This document shows positions 1 to 5,417 of a stretch of DNA of 8,044 bases, in pieces. The number at the start of each line of letters is the position of its first letter. Within the stretch, counting starts at the first letter, position 1. The notes under the pieces were generated by a model that made no database searches, was not told the origin of the DNA, and saw only the letters and a list, made by a program, of their open reading frames with translations. Made by a program: the position numbers and the translations under genes. Source of the stretch: an uncultured Cellvibrio sp. (GTDB lineage: Bacteria > Pseudomonadota > Gammaproteobacteria > Pseudomonadales > Cellvibrionaceae); NCBI GenBank assembly GCA_946481735.1, contig CAMLOU010000167.1, positions 1-8,044 of the forward strand. Reading direction: 5' to 3'.

Positions 1-502
1 CGTTGTTACGCTTTTGGTCCAGCTTGATAACTTTGAATTCCAGTTCTTTACCTTCGAGGTGAGTCGTTTCGCGCACCGGGCGAACGTCTACCAGAGAACC
101 GGGAAGGAAGGCGCGGATGCTGGCCACGTCAACGGTGAAACCACCTTTGACCTTACCATTGATAACACCTTTGATAACTTCATCAGCACTGTGCGCAGCT
201 TCGAGGATTTTCCAGGCTTCAGCGCGCTTGGCTTTTTCGCGGGACAGACGGGTTTCACCGAAACCGTCTTCTACACTTTCCAGAGCAACCTGAACTTCGT
301 CACCGATTTGCAGGTTAAGCTCGCCTAATTCGTTGCGGAACTGCTCGGCGGGGATAACGCCTTCTGACTTGAGGCCGGCGTGAACAGTCACCCAGTCCTT
401 GTCGATGTCAATCACTACACCGGTTACGATGGTGCCTGGCACCATATCGACGGTCTTTAAACTCTCTTCAAATAACTCAGCAAAACTTTCGCTCATGCTC
501 AT
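1..502 (-). CDS. rpsA: 30S ribosomal protein S1, N-terminal part (3' end outside the window)
   Basis: Ribosomal protein S1 binds mRNA on the 30S subunit and helps initiate translation, especially on messages with weak Shine-Dalgarno sites. The 167 visible residues match the N-terminus of gammaproteobacterial S1: [10 protein letters not shown] near the start, then the first S1 repeat at about residues 20-88 ([20 protein letters not shown]), VEDGFGET and LSREKAKR, and a second repeat from about 108 ([28 protein letters not shown]). The full protein is about 550-560 residues, so roughly 30 percent is here. Two in-frame starts lie two codons apart (ATG AGC ATG AGC, at 502 and 496). I chose 502 because a weak TAGG lies 7 nt upstream of it. 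No strong Shine-Dalgarno is seen, which fits the known S1-dependent autogenous control of rpsA in E. coli. It is co-directional with the chemotaxis genes but separated from them by about 400 nt, so probably a separate transcript. Confidence 0.97.
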   Translation of the reverse strand, partial: MSMSESFAELFEESLKTVDMVPGTIVTGVVIDIDKDWVTVHAGLKSEGVIPAEQFRNELGELNLQIGDEVQVALESVEDGFGETRLSREKAKRAEAWKILEAAHSADEVIKGVINGKVKGGFTVDVASIRAFLPGSLVDVRPVRETTHLEGKELEFKVIKLDQKRNN

Positions 503-534
503 GGATGTACCTATTAAATGACCCAGAGTCCGCT

Positions 535-541
535 ATTTATA
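535..541 (-). promoter_or_regulatory. Possible -10 box of an rpsA promoter
   Basis: On the minus strand this reads TATAAAT, a good -10 sequence about 33 nt upstream of the rpsA start. No sequence close to TTGACA sits 16-18 nt further upstream, so the call rests on AT content and position only. A transcript from here would have a leader of about 25-30 nt. A promoter further upstream would place the stem-loop at 605-645 inside the leader. Confidence 0.25.
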
Positions 542-604
542 TGGCTATAAACGGCCAAACCCTGCGATTACCGTACTGCCAGATGTACGGGCCAGTTGAT
601 GATC

Positions 605-645
605 GACATTGAGGACCTGAGAGCTGGCACCAGCCGCTCAATGTC
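605..645. repeat. Two-tier stem-loop upstream of rpsA
   Basis: A perfect 9-bp inverted repeat (GACATTGAG at 605-613, CTCAATGTC at 637-645) encloses a second inverted repeat (GCTGG at 623-627, CCAGC at 630-634). The two stems are separated by an asymmetric internal loop of 9 nt on one side (614-622) and 2 nt on the other (635-636). No T-run follows on either strand, so it is not a standard intrinsic terminator. It ends about 100 nt before the rpsA start and could be part of a structured rpsA leader or a DNA-level element. Its function is not known to me. Confidence 0.6.
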
Positions 646-751
646 ACTGCCAGGAATGGGTGAATGTTTGACGATTTACACATGTTCCAGCAAGCGGCGC
701 AGGCTAGCAGATCCACCTTGGCAGATCAAGCGCTTAAGGCCGTTTCTCGCG

Positions 752-788
752 GGTTTGGCGGGGGTTGCGGGACGGATGGTTTGGCGGG
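752..788. repeat. G-rich direct repeat pair
   Basis: The 11-mer GGTTTGGCGGG occurs at 752-762 and again at 778-788, with a further G-rich piece between (GGGGG at 760-764, GGG at 769-771). The plus strand therefore carries several G-runs in under 40 nt. It lies next to the REP-like element and may be degenerate repeat material of the same kind. Confidence 0.5.
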
Positions 789-803
789 TTTCGCGAAAGC
801 TTT

Positions 804-875
804 GTCGGGTTACGCTTCGCTAACCCGACCTACATGAGCCCACCCGTAGGTCGAATTAGCGAAGCGTAATCCAAC
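804..875. repeat. REP-like large inverted repeat with nested hairpins
   Basis: Left arm 804-833 and right arm 846-875 are 30 nt each and inverted complements of each other at 26 of 30 positions, separated by 12 nt. Each arm is itself a hairpin. In the left arm GTCGGGTTA (804-812) pairs perfectly with TAACCCGAC (821-829). Four differences in the right arm lie at 854, 855, 870 and 873; the changes at 855 and 870 compensate each other, while 854 and 873 break pairs. Each loop contains GCGAAGC (minus strand on the left, plus strand on the right), a motif known to form a very stable DNA mini-hairpin. The family GTAGGTCGGGTTAGCGAAGCG and variants is, from my general knowledge, common as dispersed extragenic repeats in proteobacteria. 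It begins about 28 nt after the DUF2802 stop codon, so it may end or stabilise the chemotaxis transcript. Confidence 0.8.
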
Positions 876-903
876 ATCTCCAGGTACGGGAATGGGGACA
901 AGA

Positions 904-1293
904 TTAGCGAGAAGCTTTTTGCATCATTTCCATGAGGGAGGCTTCGGCGCGGGAAAGGCCGCAGCGGCGGGCCACTTCTTCGCTGCCGAGTCCCATCTTG
1001 AAAAGTTGCGCCGCCTGGGTGTAGGGCTGGAATTCGTCATCCGGGGTATCATCCGCGATGCGCGGCTTTTGTGCTTCGCTTTGCAAGCGCTTCTCCATCG
1101 CCAGCAACCGCTGGCCCATACCCACCGAGCCGGTATTGGCAATGGCGATGTCGCGCAACATACGTTGGTAGAGTTTTTCATTAGCTTCGGCCTGCTTACG
1201 AATGCGCGTCAGGCTGTAAAACGCAACGGCGAGTGCAATAAGGCTCAACGTCAGACACAGGATAAGTCCCGCTTCCAGTATCGATATCACCAT
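904..1293 (-). CDS. DUF2802 family membrane-anchored protein of the chemotaxis cluster
   Basis: This 129-residue protein has one N-terminal membrane segment at about residues 5-27 (LILCLTLSLIALAVAFYSL). A basic and coiled-coil-prone stretch follows at about 28-75, then an acidic linker at about 80-88 (ADDTPDDEF). The C-terminus, about 90-125 (AAQLFKMGLGSEEVARRCGLSRAEASLM), looks like a small helix-turn-helix, as in other DUF2802 members. Size and layout match the protein found after cheW in Pseudomonas flagellar clusters. No function is established as far as I know. It could be a membrane-anchored partner of the chemotaxis or polar machinery, but that is inference from position. ATG at 1293 follows a purine-rich AGGGCAGG in the 22-nt gap after cheW, so it is probably co-transcribed with cheW. 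It is the last gene of the cluster before the REP-like repeat. Confidence 0.88.
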   Translation of the reverse strand: MVISILEAGLILCLTLSLIALAVAFYSLTRIRKQAEANEKLYQRMLRDIAIANTGSVGMGQRLLAMEKRLQSEAQKPRIADDTPDDEFQPYTQAAQLFKMGLGSEEVARRCGLSRAEASLMEMMQKASR

Positions 1294-1315
1294 TCAACCT
1301 GCCCTCGCCTCGTCA

Positions 1316-1801
1316 TTAAAGATCGTCCAGTTCGGACCATTCTTCGCTGCTGAGCAGTTTGTTCAGGTCAATCAGGATCAGGAGTTCGTTGTTCTTATGG
1401 CACACACCCTGGATAAACTTGGCGCTTTCTTCGTTGCCGACGTTCGGTGCCATTTCAATCTCTGACTGGCGCAGGTATACCACTTCCGCCACGCTATCCA
1501 CCAGAATGCCAATCACATGCTTATCGGTCTCGATAATCACAATGCGTGTGTTATCGGTAATCTCCCCGCTTTGCAGGTTAAATCGATGGCGGGTGTCGAT
1601 AACCGTCACGACATTCCCGCGTAAATTGATAATGCCCAATACATAAGAAGGTGCTCCGGGTACCGGGGCAATTTCGGAGTAGCGCAGCACTTCCTGCACC
1701 TGCATCACATTGATGCCGTAAGTTTCACCGTCGAGCCGGAAAGTGACCCACTGCAACACGGGATCATCGGCACTTTTATTGATTACGGTATTGGTTGCCA
1801 T
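1316..1801 (-). CDS. cheW: Chemotaxis coupling protein CheW
   Basis: CheW links chemoreceptors to the P5 domain of CheA in the cytoplasmic array. The 161-residue protein is a single CheW domain of normal length, from about residue 15 to 155. Visible hallmarks are the opening strand LQWVTFRLDGETYGI (16-30), VQEVLRY (35-41), and the conserved NLRG at 59-62, whose Arg61 corresponds to E. coli Arg62. VVTVIDTR (64-71), GILVDSVAEV and a C-terminal LILIDLNKLL are also seen. The start ATG at 1801 has a good Shine-Dalgarno (GAGAGG, plus positions 1810-1815). It follows parP by 97 nt, a larger gap than the others downstream of parC, and this gap contains a candidate promoter. This is the true coupling protein; the neighbouring parP product has only a CheW-like C-terminal half. 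Confidence 0.97.
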   Translation of the reverse strand: MATNTVINKSADDPVLQWVTFRLDGETYGINVMQVQEVLRYSEIAPVPGAPSYVLGIINLRGNVVTVIDTRHRFNLQSGEITDNTRIVIIETDKHVIGILVDSVAEVVYLRQSEIEMAPNVGNEESAKFIQGVCHKNNELLILIDLNKLLSSEEWSELDDL

Positions 1802-1843
1802 CTCGTTATCCTCTCAATGCGGCCTGCCGGCACGCGTCATGTT

Positions 1844-1877
1844 CATAGACTATAGTCAATGATGAATTTTATGCCAT
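1844..1877 (-). promoter_or_regulatory. Candidate sigma-70 promoter for cheW, overlapping a palindrome
   Basis: On the minus strand ATGGCA (1872-1877; 4 of 6 to TTGACA) and TATAGT (1849-1854; 5 of 6 to TATAAT) are separated by 17 nt. Transcription would start near 1842, giving a leader of about 40 nt before cheW. The -10 box sits in a perfect 10-bp palindrome, GACTATAGTC (1848-1857), which extends to an imperfect 18-bp palindrome (1844-1861) with one mismatched pair. That could be an operator or coincidence. Confidence 0.35.
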
Positions 1878-1898
1878 CTTTCATTCCGTGCCGCTTAA

Positions 1899-2759
1899 TC
1901 AGTGCGCCCGGATTGGTTGTTTGCGCCGGGGTGAATTTCGGTCGGCATCGATTAGCATCTGCCCGATCATCGGAATATCCAGCAACGCACACATGTGATC
2001 TTTCACCGTTCCTGCTAACCAGGGTCGCTTGGTGCGCTCCGTCCGCCATTTCACATCGGTCGGTTTCAAGGTGATCGGTTGGTTGACCGAGTCGACCGCC
2101 AAGCCCCAGGGCACACCATCAATCGAAATGACGTACTTCGCGGTTTTGACGAAGCTCTCGTCATAGCGCTCGGGCATGACAAATTTGGCTGTATTAACGG
2201 TGCGTACTTTACCTGTCGGCGTGGGCAGTAATCCCATAAACCAGTCGGCCTGCCCGAATAAGGGGGTCAGCTCATCGGTCAGCGGTTGAATTTGCCCCAG
2301 GGCAATCAATGGCACAGCCAAGGTCAAACCGGACACCTGGAACAACAGCACATCAAAATCTTTCTGCGCCCACTGGGGCCGGCCGTTAGCCGCCCAAGCC
2401 AATCCTTCTACAGTATAGTGGCTTTCTTCCGGCGTGCCGGGATCAACGGCGGACGGGGTGATTTCCGCTACCACATCCGGAATGGCAACACTGTCTGGCT
2501 CGGACTCTAATGCCGGAGAAGCGATTTCCCACTCCTGAATTTCCGTTACTGGCGGAGCGATAACGGGCTCGGGAACAGGCTGGGAAGCCAGGACAGTTTG
2601 CGGACGGGCAGCCTGCAGCAGTTTCTCCAGTTTCTGTTGTTGCGCCAGATGTTGCGCCAGATCGGGTTCAGCGTAGCGAACCGGAGGTTTGTCTTCACCT
2701 GCCAGTAATTCATCAAAATAATGTTGCAGCGCTTCTTGCGGCGAATATTTATTGCTCAT
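1899..2759 (-). CDS. parP: ParP-like polar chemotaxis array protein with CheW-like domain
   Basis: In Vibrio and Pseudomonas, ParP joins chemotaxis arrays, binds CheA, and connects them to the ParA-like ATPase ParC so that arrays sit at the cell pole. The 286-residue protein fits this type. Residues 1-50 are a helical N-terminus (EALQHYFDELLA, then a Gln-rich helix). Residues about 52-115 are a Pro/Glu/Val-rich linker. Residues about 134-272 are a CheW-like domain (FDVLLFQVSGLTLAVPL, WFMGLLP, KYVISIDGVPWGLAVDSV, RPWLAGTVKDHMCALLDI). The CheW-type NLRG loop is not recognisable; the equivalent region reads LPTPTGKVRTVNT. The domain should correspond to the array-integration domain of ParP. It ends with a short basic tail. 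The ATG at 2759 overlaps the parC stop by 4 nt (ATGA), with GAGAGGTG as Shine-Dalgarno 4 nt upstream, so the two are translationally coupled. Assignment rests on domain layout plus neighbours. Confidence 0.9.
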   Translation of the reverse strand: MSNKYSPQEALQHYFDELLAGEDKPPVRYAEPDLAQHLAQQQKLEKLLQAARPQTVLASQPVPEPVIAPPVTEIQEWEIASPALESEPDSVAIPDVVAEITPSAVDPGTPEESHYTVEGLAWAANGRPQWAQKDFDVLLFQVSGLTLAVPLIALGQIQPLTDELTPLFGQADWFMGLLPTPTGKVRTVNTAKFVMPERYDESFVKTAKYVISIDGVPWGLAVDSVNQPITLKPTDVKWRTERTKRPWLAGTVKDHMCALLDIPMIGQMLIDADRNSPRRKQPIRAH

Positions 2760-3622
2760 CCGGCACCTCTCGGTCCAAGGCCGGGCCGCCCAACGCCGGA
2801 TCGCCCAAGTCCGGGCTGGACAAGTTCAGGTCCTGAAGAGGTCACCTGGGTAAGCCATGTTTGCTGCAACCATTTATAGAGTGAGCGATACGCATCAACA
2901 CCACGGGTCGAGGGATCGAATAAATGTGGCGGTACGCCGGCTTTGCTGGCGTCGCGAAATTTCGTATCAACCGGAATGTGGCCCGCCCATACCTGATCGG
3001 GATAGGTGTTGCGAATGGTGCGCAGACTGGTGATGGAAGCTTGGGTACGGCGATCATACATCACCGGCACGATGGAATATTCCAGGGCTTTTTTACGTGA
3101 TCGCCCCATCATGTTCAGCGTATTCACCATGCGTTCAAGGCCTTTGAGCGCGAGGAATTCGGTTTGTACCGGAATCACCAGGTGCTGGCAGGCGGCCAGC
3201 GCATTCACCATCAACACGCCCAACAAAGGCGGCGTATCAATAACCGCGAGATCGTAGTCGTCGTAGACCTGCGCTAACGAACGAGACAATACCAGACCCA
3301 TGCCGTCTTGCCCGATGGCTTGACGTTCCAGGGTTGCCAGGGCTGTGGCAGAAGGCAGGATATCGATATGGGGAAAAGCCGTGGACTGAATCAGGGACTT
3401 CACCAGCGCGGGAGATAAATTGTTGCGCTCCTGAAAGAGTGTGAAGGTACTGCGCTCGAGTGTGTCGGGATCTTGACGAAAATAACTGCTCAGCGAACCG
3501 TGAGGATCCAAATCCAGCAATAGCACACGCTGGCCCTGCTCTGCGGCCAAACCGCCGAGCGCCACTGTGGTCGTGGTCTTGCCGACACCACCTTTTTGAT
3601 TGGCTATGGTTAACACGCGCAA
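2756..3622 (-). CDS. parC: ParC, ParA-family ATPase that positions chemotaxis arrays
   Basis: This 288-residue ParA/MinD-family ATPase is the polar chemotaxis ParC (not topoisomerase IV ParC, which shares the symbol). It has a deviant Walker A at residues 10-17 (KGGVGKTT), a second conserved Asp segment LLLDLDPHGS (34-43), and Walker B AVIDTPP at about 125-131. It lacks the N-terminal DNA-binding domain of plasmid ParA, as expected for chromosomal orphan ParAs. The start is TTG at 3622: GAGGA lies 9 nt upstream, the frame is closed by TGA further up, and the resulting N-terminus MRVLTIANQKGG matches the family. A GTG two codons later is less likely because it loses family residues. The last 24 residues are a Gly-rich repeat tail (see 2771-2830). 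It is first in its transcription unit, 124 nt after motD, and overlaps parP. Confidence 0.93.
   Translation of the reverse strand: MRVLTIANQKGGVGKTTTTVALGGLAAEQGQRVLLLDLDPHGSLSSYFRQDPDTLERSTFTLFQERNNLSPALVKSLIQSTAFPHIDILPSATALATLERQAIGQDGMGLVLSRSLAQVYDDYDLAVIDTPPLLGVLMVNALAACQHLVIPVQTEFLALKGLERMVNTLNMMGRSRKKALEYSIVPVMYDRRTQASITSLRTIRNTYPDQVWAGHIPVDTKFRDASKAGVPPHLFDPSTRGVDAYRSLYKWLQQTWLTQVTSSGPELVQPGLGRSGVGRPGLGPRGAG
2771..2830 (-). repeat. 15-bp tandem repeat encoding the ParC pentapeptide tail
   Basis: Three good 15-bp units lie at 2801-2815, 2786-2800 and 2771-2785, and a degenerate fourth at 2816-2830. All are in codon phase. They encode, in order, PELVQ, PGLGR, SGVGR and PGLGP (residues 265-284 of ParC), followed by RGAG and the stop. 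The unit length is a multiple of three, so copy-number change would keep the frame and the ATGA overlap with parP. Confidence 0.8.
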
Positions 3623-3631
3623 GCTGAATGA

Positions 3632-3636
3632 TCCTC
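3632..3636 (-). promoter_or_regulatory. Ribosome binding site deciding the TTG start of parC
   Basis: GAGGA on the minus strand lies 9 nt before TTG at 3622. No ATG in the parC frame lies between the upstream TGA codon and the conserved Walker A region, so the TTG is the best start. Confidence 0.7.
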
Positions 3637-3680
3637 GTCAACGTCAATCGTTGTTCGTTTTCCGTCTCGTCATACAGCAA

Positions 3681-3696
3681 AGCAAAGACTATGCCG
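3681..3696 (-). promoter_or_regulatory. Candidate sigma-54 (RpoN) promoter upstream of parC
   Basis: The minus strand reads CGGCATA, then 4 nt, then TTGCT. This has the GG-N10-GC core of sigma-54 promoters (consensus TGGCACG-N4-TTGCW), with 4 of 7 at the -24 box and all 5 at the -12 box. It lies in the motD-parC gap and would give a leader of about 50 nt. Polar flagellar genes in Pseudomonas and Vibrio are partly RpoN/FleQ (FlrA/FlrC) controlled, so it is plausible, but single matches of this quality also occur by chance. Confidence 0.35.
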
Positions 3697-3713
3697 TTGC
3701 ACTTCTGACGCAG

Positions 3714-3740
3714 CCATCGGCGCAAGTTCCGGGGTATTTA
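3714..3740 (-). promoter_or_regulatory. Candidate sigma-28 (FliA) promoter for parC-parP-cheW
   Basis: The minus strand reads TAAATACC, 11 nt, GCCGATGG. The flagellar sigma-28 consensus is TAAAGTTT-N11-GCCGATAA. The core TAAA is exact, the -10 matches 6 of 8, and the spacing is exact. It starts 6 nt beyond the motD stop, and transcription would begin near 3707, about 85 nt before parC. Chemotaxis genes are classic late-class FliA targets, so a promoter here would separate parC-parP-cheW from the cheA-motD part. Confidence 0.6.
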
Positions 3741-3746
3741 TTGACA

Positions 3747-4676
3747 TCAATCGGCATCCGGTTGCGCCGCTGGATTTGCAGCATCCGCAGGCGGGTTTAC
3801 TTGTTCAACCGCATTGCCTGCCGCATTACCAAAGGGCTCGACAAGCGCTGCTGGAGCCATCTCCCGCGCGCGTTCAAGTTGTTGATCTACAGGCGCACCG
3901 GGGCGCTCCATCTTCCGCCGGGCAATCATCAAGGCAACGCGACGGTTTTGCGCGCGCCCAGCCGGATGTTCGTTGCTCGCCACCGGTTGAAATTCACCGT
4001 AACCGACAGCTGAAAGCCGCTGGGGAGCTACACCGCGCGCCGCCAACAACTTCACAATGGCGCTGGCGCGGGCGGAAGATAATTCCCAATTGCTTGGATA
4101 GCGTGTGCTGCTGATGGGAATGTTATCGGTGTAGCCTTCCACCTGAATCTGGTTTGGATAATCCTTAAGAATACTGGCGATTTCATCGAAGATGGCCTGG
4201 GCCTGCAGACTGAGTTCAGCGCCCCCGGACGCAAACAAGATGCTGTCCTTAAGTTCAATCTGCAACCACAATTCGTTACTCGACACCGACACCAACTCAT
4301 CATTAATCAGATCGGCAAAACGTTCATTAACCAACGAGGAAATTTCCTGGAGCTGATCGTCAGACGTTGATGCGGCGTCACCACGCCCCTCTTTAATATC
4401 AATGGCACTCGGATCGGGACTGAGCGCCGGCTCACCCACCTGGATCGGGTTAATGATTTTTTCAACAGGATTGCTGGAGGTGGTATCAGTCGTGACCTGG
4501 CGAGAGTTAAAGGCGTGCTCAAAGGTTTCGGATAATACGCGGTATTTACTCTGGTTGACCTGGGAGATGGAATACATCACTACAAAAAACGCAAACAACA
4601 GCGTGATAAAGTCGGCATAGGAAACCAGCCAACGCTCTTGATTAACATGTACCTCTGCGTGTCTGCGGCGGACCAT
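3747..4676 (-). CDS. motD: Flagellar stator protein MotD (MotB family)
   Basis: MotD pairs with MotC in the inner membrane to form an ion-conducting stator anchored to peptidoglycan. The 309-residue protein has a basic N-terminus, then one membrane segment at about 17-38 (LVSYADFITLLFAFFVVMYSI). This contains Asp22, equivalent to the proton-binding Asp32 of E. coli MotB. A plug/linker region follows, then an OmpA/MotB peptidoglycan-binding domain at about 136-252 (EGYTDNIPI at 180-188, LSSARA, VGYGEFQPV, NRRVAL at 244-249). Residues 253-309 form an Ala/Pro-rich, acidic C-terminal tail that MotB of E. coli does not have in this form. ATG at 4676 shares one base with the motC stop (TAATG). No clear Shine-Dalgarno is seen, so it is probably translated by coupling to motC. 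Neighbours place it in the Pseudomonas MotCD class rather than MotAB. Confidence 0.96.
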   Translation of the reverse strand: MVRRRHAEVHVNQERWLVSYADFITLLFAFFVVMYSISQVNQSKYRVLSETFEHAFNSRQVTTDTTSSNPVEKIINPIQVGEPALSPDPSAIDIKEGRGDAASTSDDQLQEISSLVNERFADLINDELVSVSSNELWLQIELKDSILFASGGAELSLQAQAIFDEIASILKDYPNQIQVEGYTDNIPISSTRYPSNWELSSARASAIVKLLAARGVAPQRLSAVGYGEFQPVASNEHPAGRAQNRRVALMIARRKMERPGAPVDQQLERAREMAPAALVEPFGNAAGNAVEQVNPPADAANPAAQPDAD

Positions 4677-5416
4677 TAATGTAAATAACCGTTTAGTTTC
4701 AGTTCAATGGAGCGCGGGTTTTCACCATCAGCAATAGCGATGATGCCCTCGATCATCAATTCGCGGTATTGCGAGCGCTCATTGATACACATGCGCAATT
4801 TATTAGCGATAGGAATAAATAACAAATTCGCCAGTGCCACACCATAAATGGTAGCGACGAACGCAACGGCAATACCCGGCCCCAACTGTTCGGGATCGGC
4901 GAGGTTGCGCATCACATGAATCAGTCCCATCACGGCGCCGATAATGCCGATAGTAGGCGCGTAGCCGCCCATGCTTTCAAAAAACTTGATTGCGTCCAGA
5001 TCGCGCTGTTCGTCGATAATCAGTTCGGCTTCCATAATACGCCGAATAACTTCCGGCTCACTGCCATCAACCAGCAACTGCAAACCTTTGCGCGCGAAAC
5101 GATCTTTTTCTGAATCAGCAATATGCTCCAACCCCAGCAGACCTTCCTTACGTGCAGCGTGAGCCCAGCGCACCAGCTTGCTGATACCTTCCTTGAAAGG
5201 ATTGTTGGGCGGACGAAATACCCAGGGTAAAACCTTCCAGGCGCGTTTCAAACTGTTCTTCGGTGTTTGCAGCATAGCAGCGCCAAAAGTACCACCGATG
5301 ACAATAAAGGCTGCCGGCCCGTTGATCAGTGATTGTATTGAACCGCCTTCAATAAAATTGCCGCCGATCAGCGCGGCAAATCCGATAATGACACCAAGAA
5401 TACTGAGCACGTCCAC
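4676..5416 (-). CDS. motC: Flagellar stator protein MotC (MotA family)
   Basis: MotC is the MotA/PomA-type subunit of the stator and turns ion flow into torque on FliG. The 246-residue protein has four predicted membrane segments, about 4-21, 33-52, 150-172 and 182-206. A large cytoplasmic loop carries Arg89 and Glu97, which have the same 8-residue spacing as the FliG-contacting Arg90 and Glu98 of E. coli MotA. Pro154 (YAPTIG) and Pro202 (FIPIANK) correspond to the functional Pro173 and Pro222. It starts with GTG at 5416. This start gives MDVLS, the N-terminus of Pseudomonas MotC, and has a near-perfect Shine-Dalgarno (TGAGGTGA, plus positions 5423-5430) inside the end of cheB. Only 1 nt separates it from the cheB stop, and it overlaps motD by 1 nt, so the three are one operon. 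Confidence 0.96.
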   Translation of the reverse strand: MDVLSILGVIIGFAALIGGNFIEGGSIQSLINGPAAFIVIGGTFGAAMLQTPKNSLKRAWKVLPWVFRPPNNPFKEGISKLVRWAHAARKEGLLGLEHIADSEKDRFARKGLQLLVDGSEPEVIRRIMEAELIIDEQRDLDAIKFFESMGGYAPTIGIIGAVMGLIHVMRNLADPEQLGPGIAVAFVATIYGVALANLLFIPIANKLRMCINERSQYRELMIEGIIAIADGENPRSIELKLNGYLH

Positions 5417-5417
5417 G

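Larger units (their letters stand above)
503..903. other. Gene-free stretch between the chemotaxis operon and rpsA
   Basis: No convincing gene is seen on either strand over 401 nt. Going from the rpsA side it holds an AT-rich leader, a two-tier stem-loop (605-645), G-rich direct repeats (752-788), short palindromes (789-803) and a large REP-like inverted repeat (804-875) just after the end of the DUF2802 gene. A plus-strand frame at 596-823 and a minus-strand frame ending with TAA at 676-678 are open, but neither resembles a known protein, and both run into the repeat. The usual rpsA neighbour cmk is absent. Confidence 0.7.

Noticed and set aside
676..822. Minus-strand open frame ending in TAA at 676-678, possibly a relic 3' end of a gene such as cmk
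   Set aside because: The last residues (SLRRLLEHV) do not resemble the cytidylate kinase C-terminus. There is no start codon with a ribosome site, and the frame begins within the repeat.
596..823. Plus-strand open frame of 75 codons in the rpsA-chemotaxis gap
   Set aside because: Ends inside the REP-like repeat, has no recognisable protein features, and its translation reads through the stem-loop and G-rich repeats.
804..875. CRISPR-like repeat structure
   Set aside because: Only two arms, in inverted not direct orientation, with a 12-nt spacer; this is a REP-type palindrome.
892..1353. 153-codon plus-strand frame opposite the DUF2802 gene
   Set aside because: Antisense shadow. The minus-strand frame has a membrane segment, a family match and a ribosome site.
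1843..2049. Minus-strand 68-codon frame over the parP 3' end and the cheW leader
   Set aside because: Out-of-frame shadow of parP without its own ribosome site; no sign of a frameshift in parP.
3237..3725. Minus-strand 162-codon frame overlapping the parC 5' half and the upstream gap
   Set aside because: Out of frame with parC, no family features, and it would cover the promoter region. The parC frame carries all the ATPase motifs.
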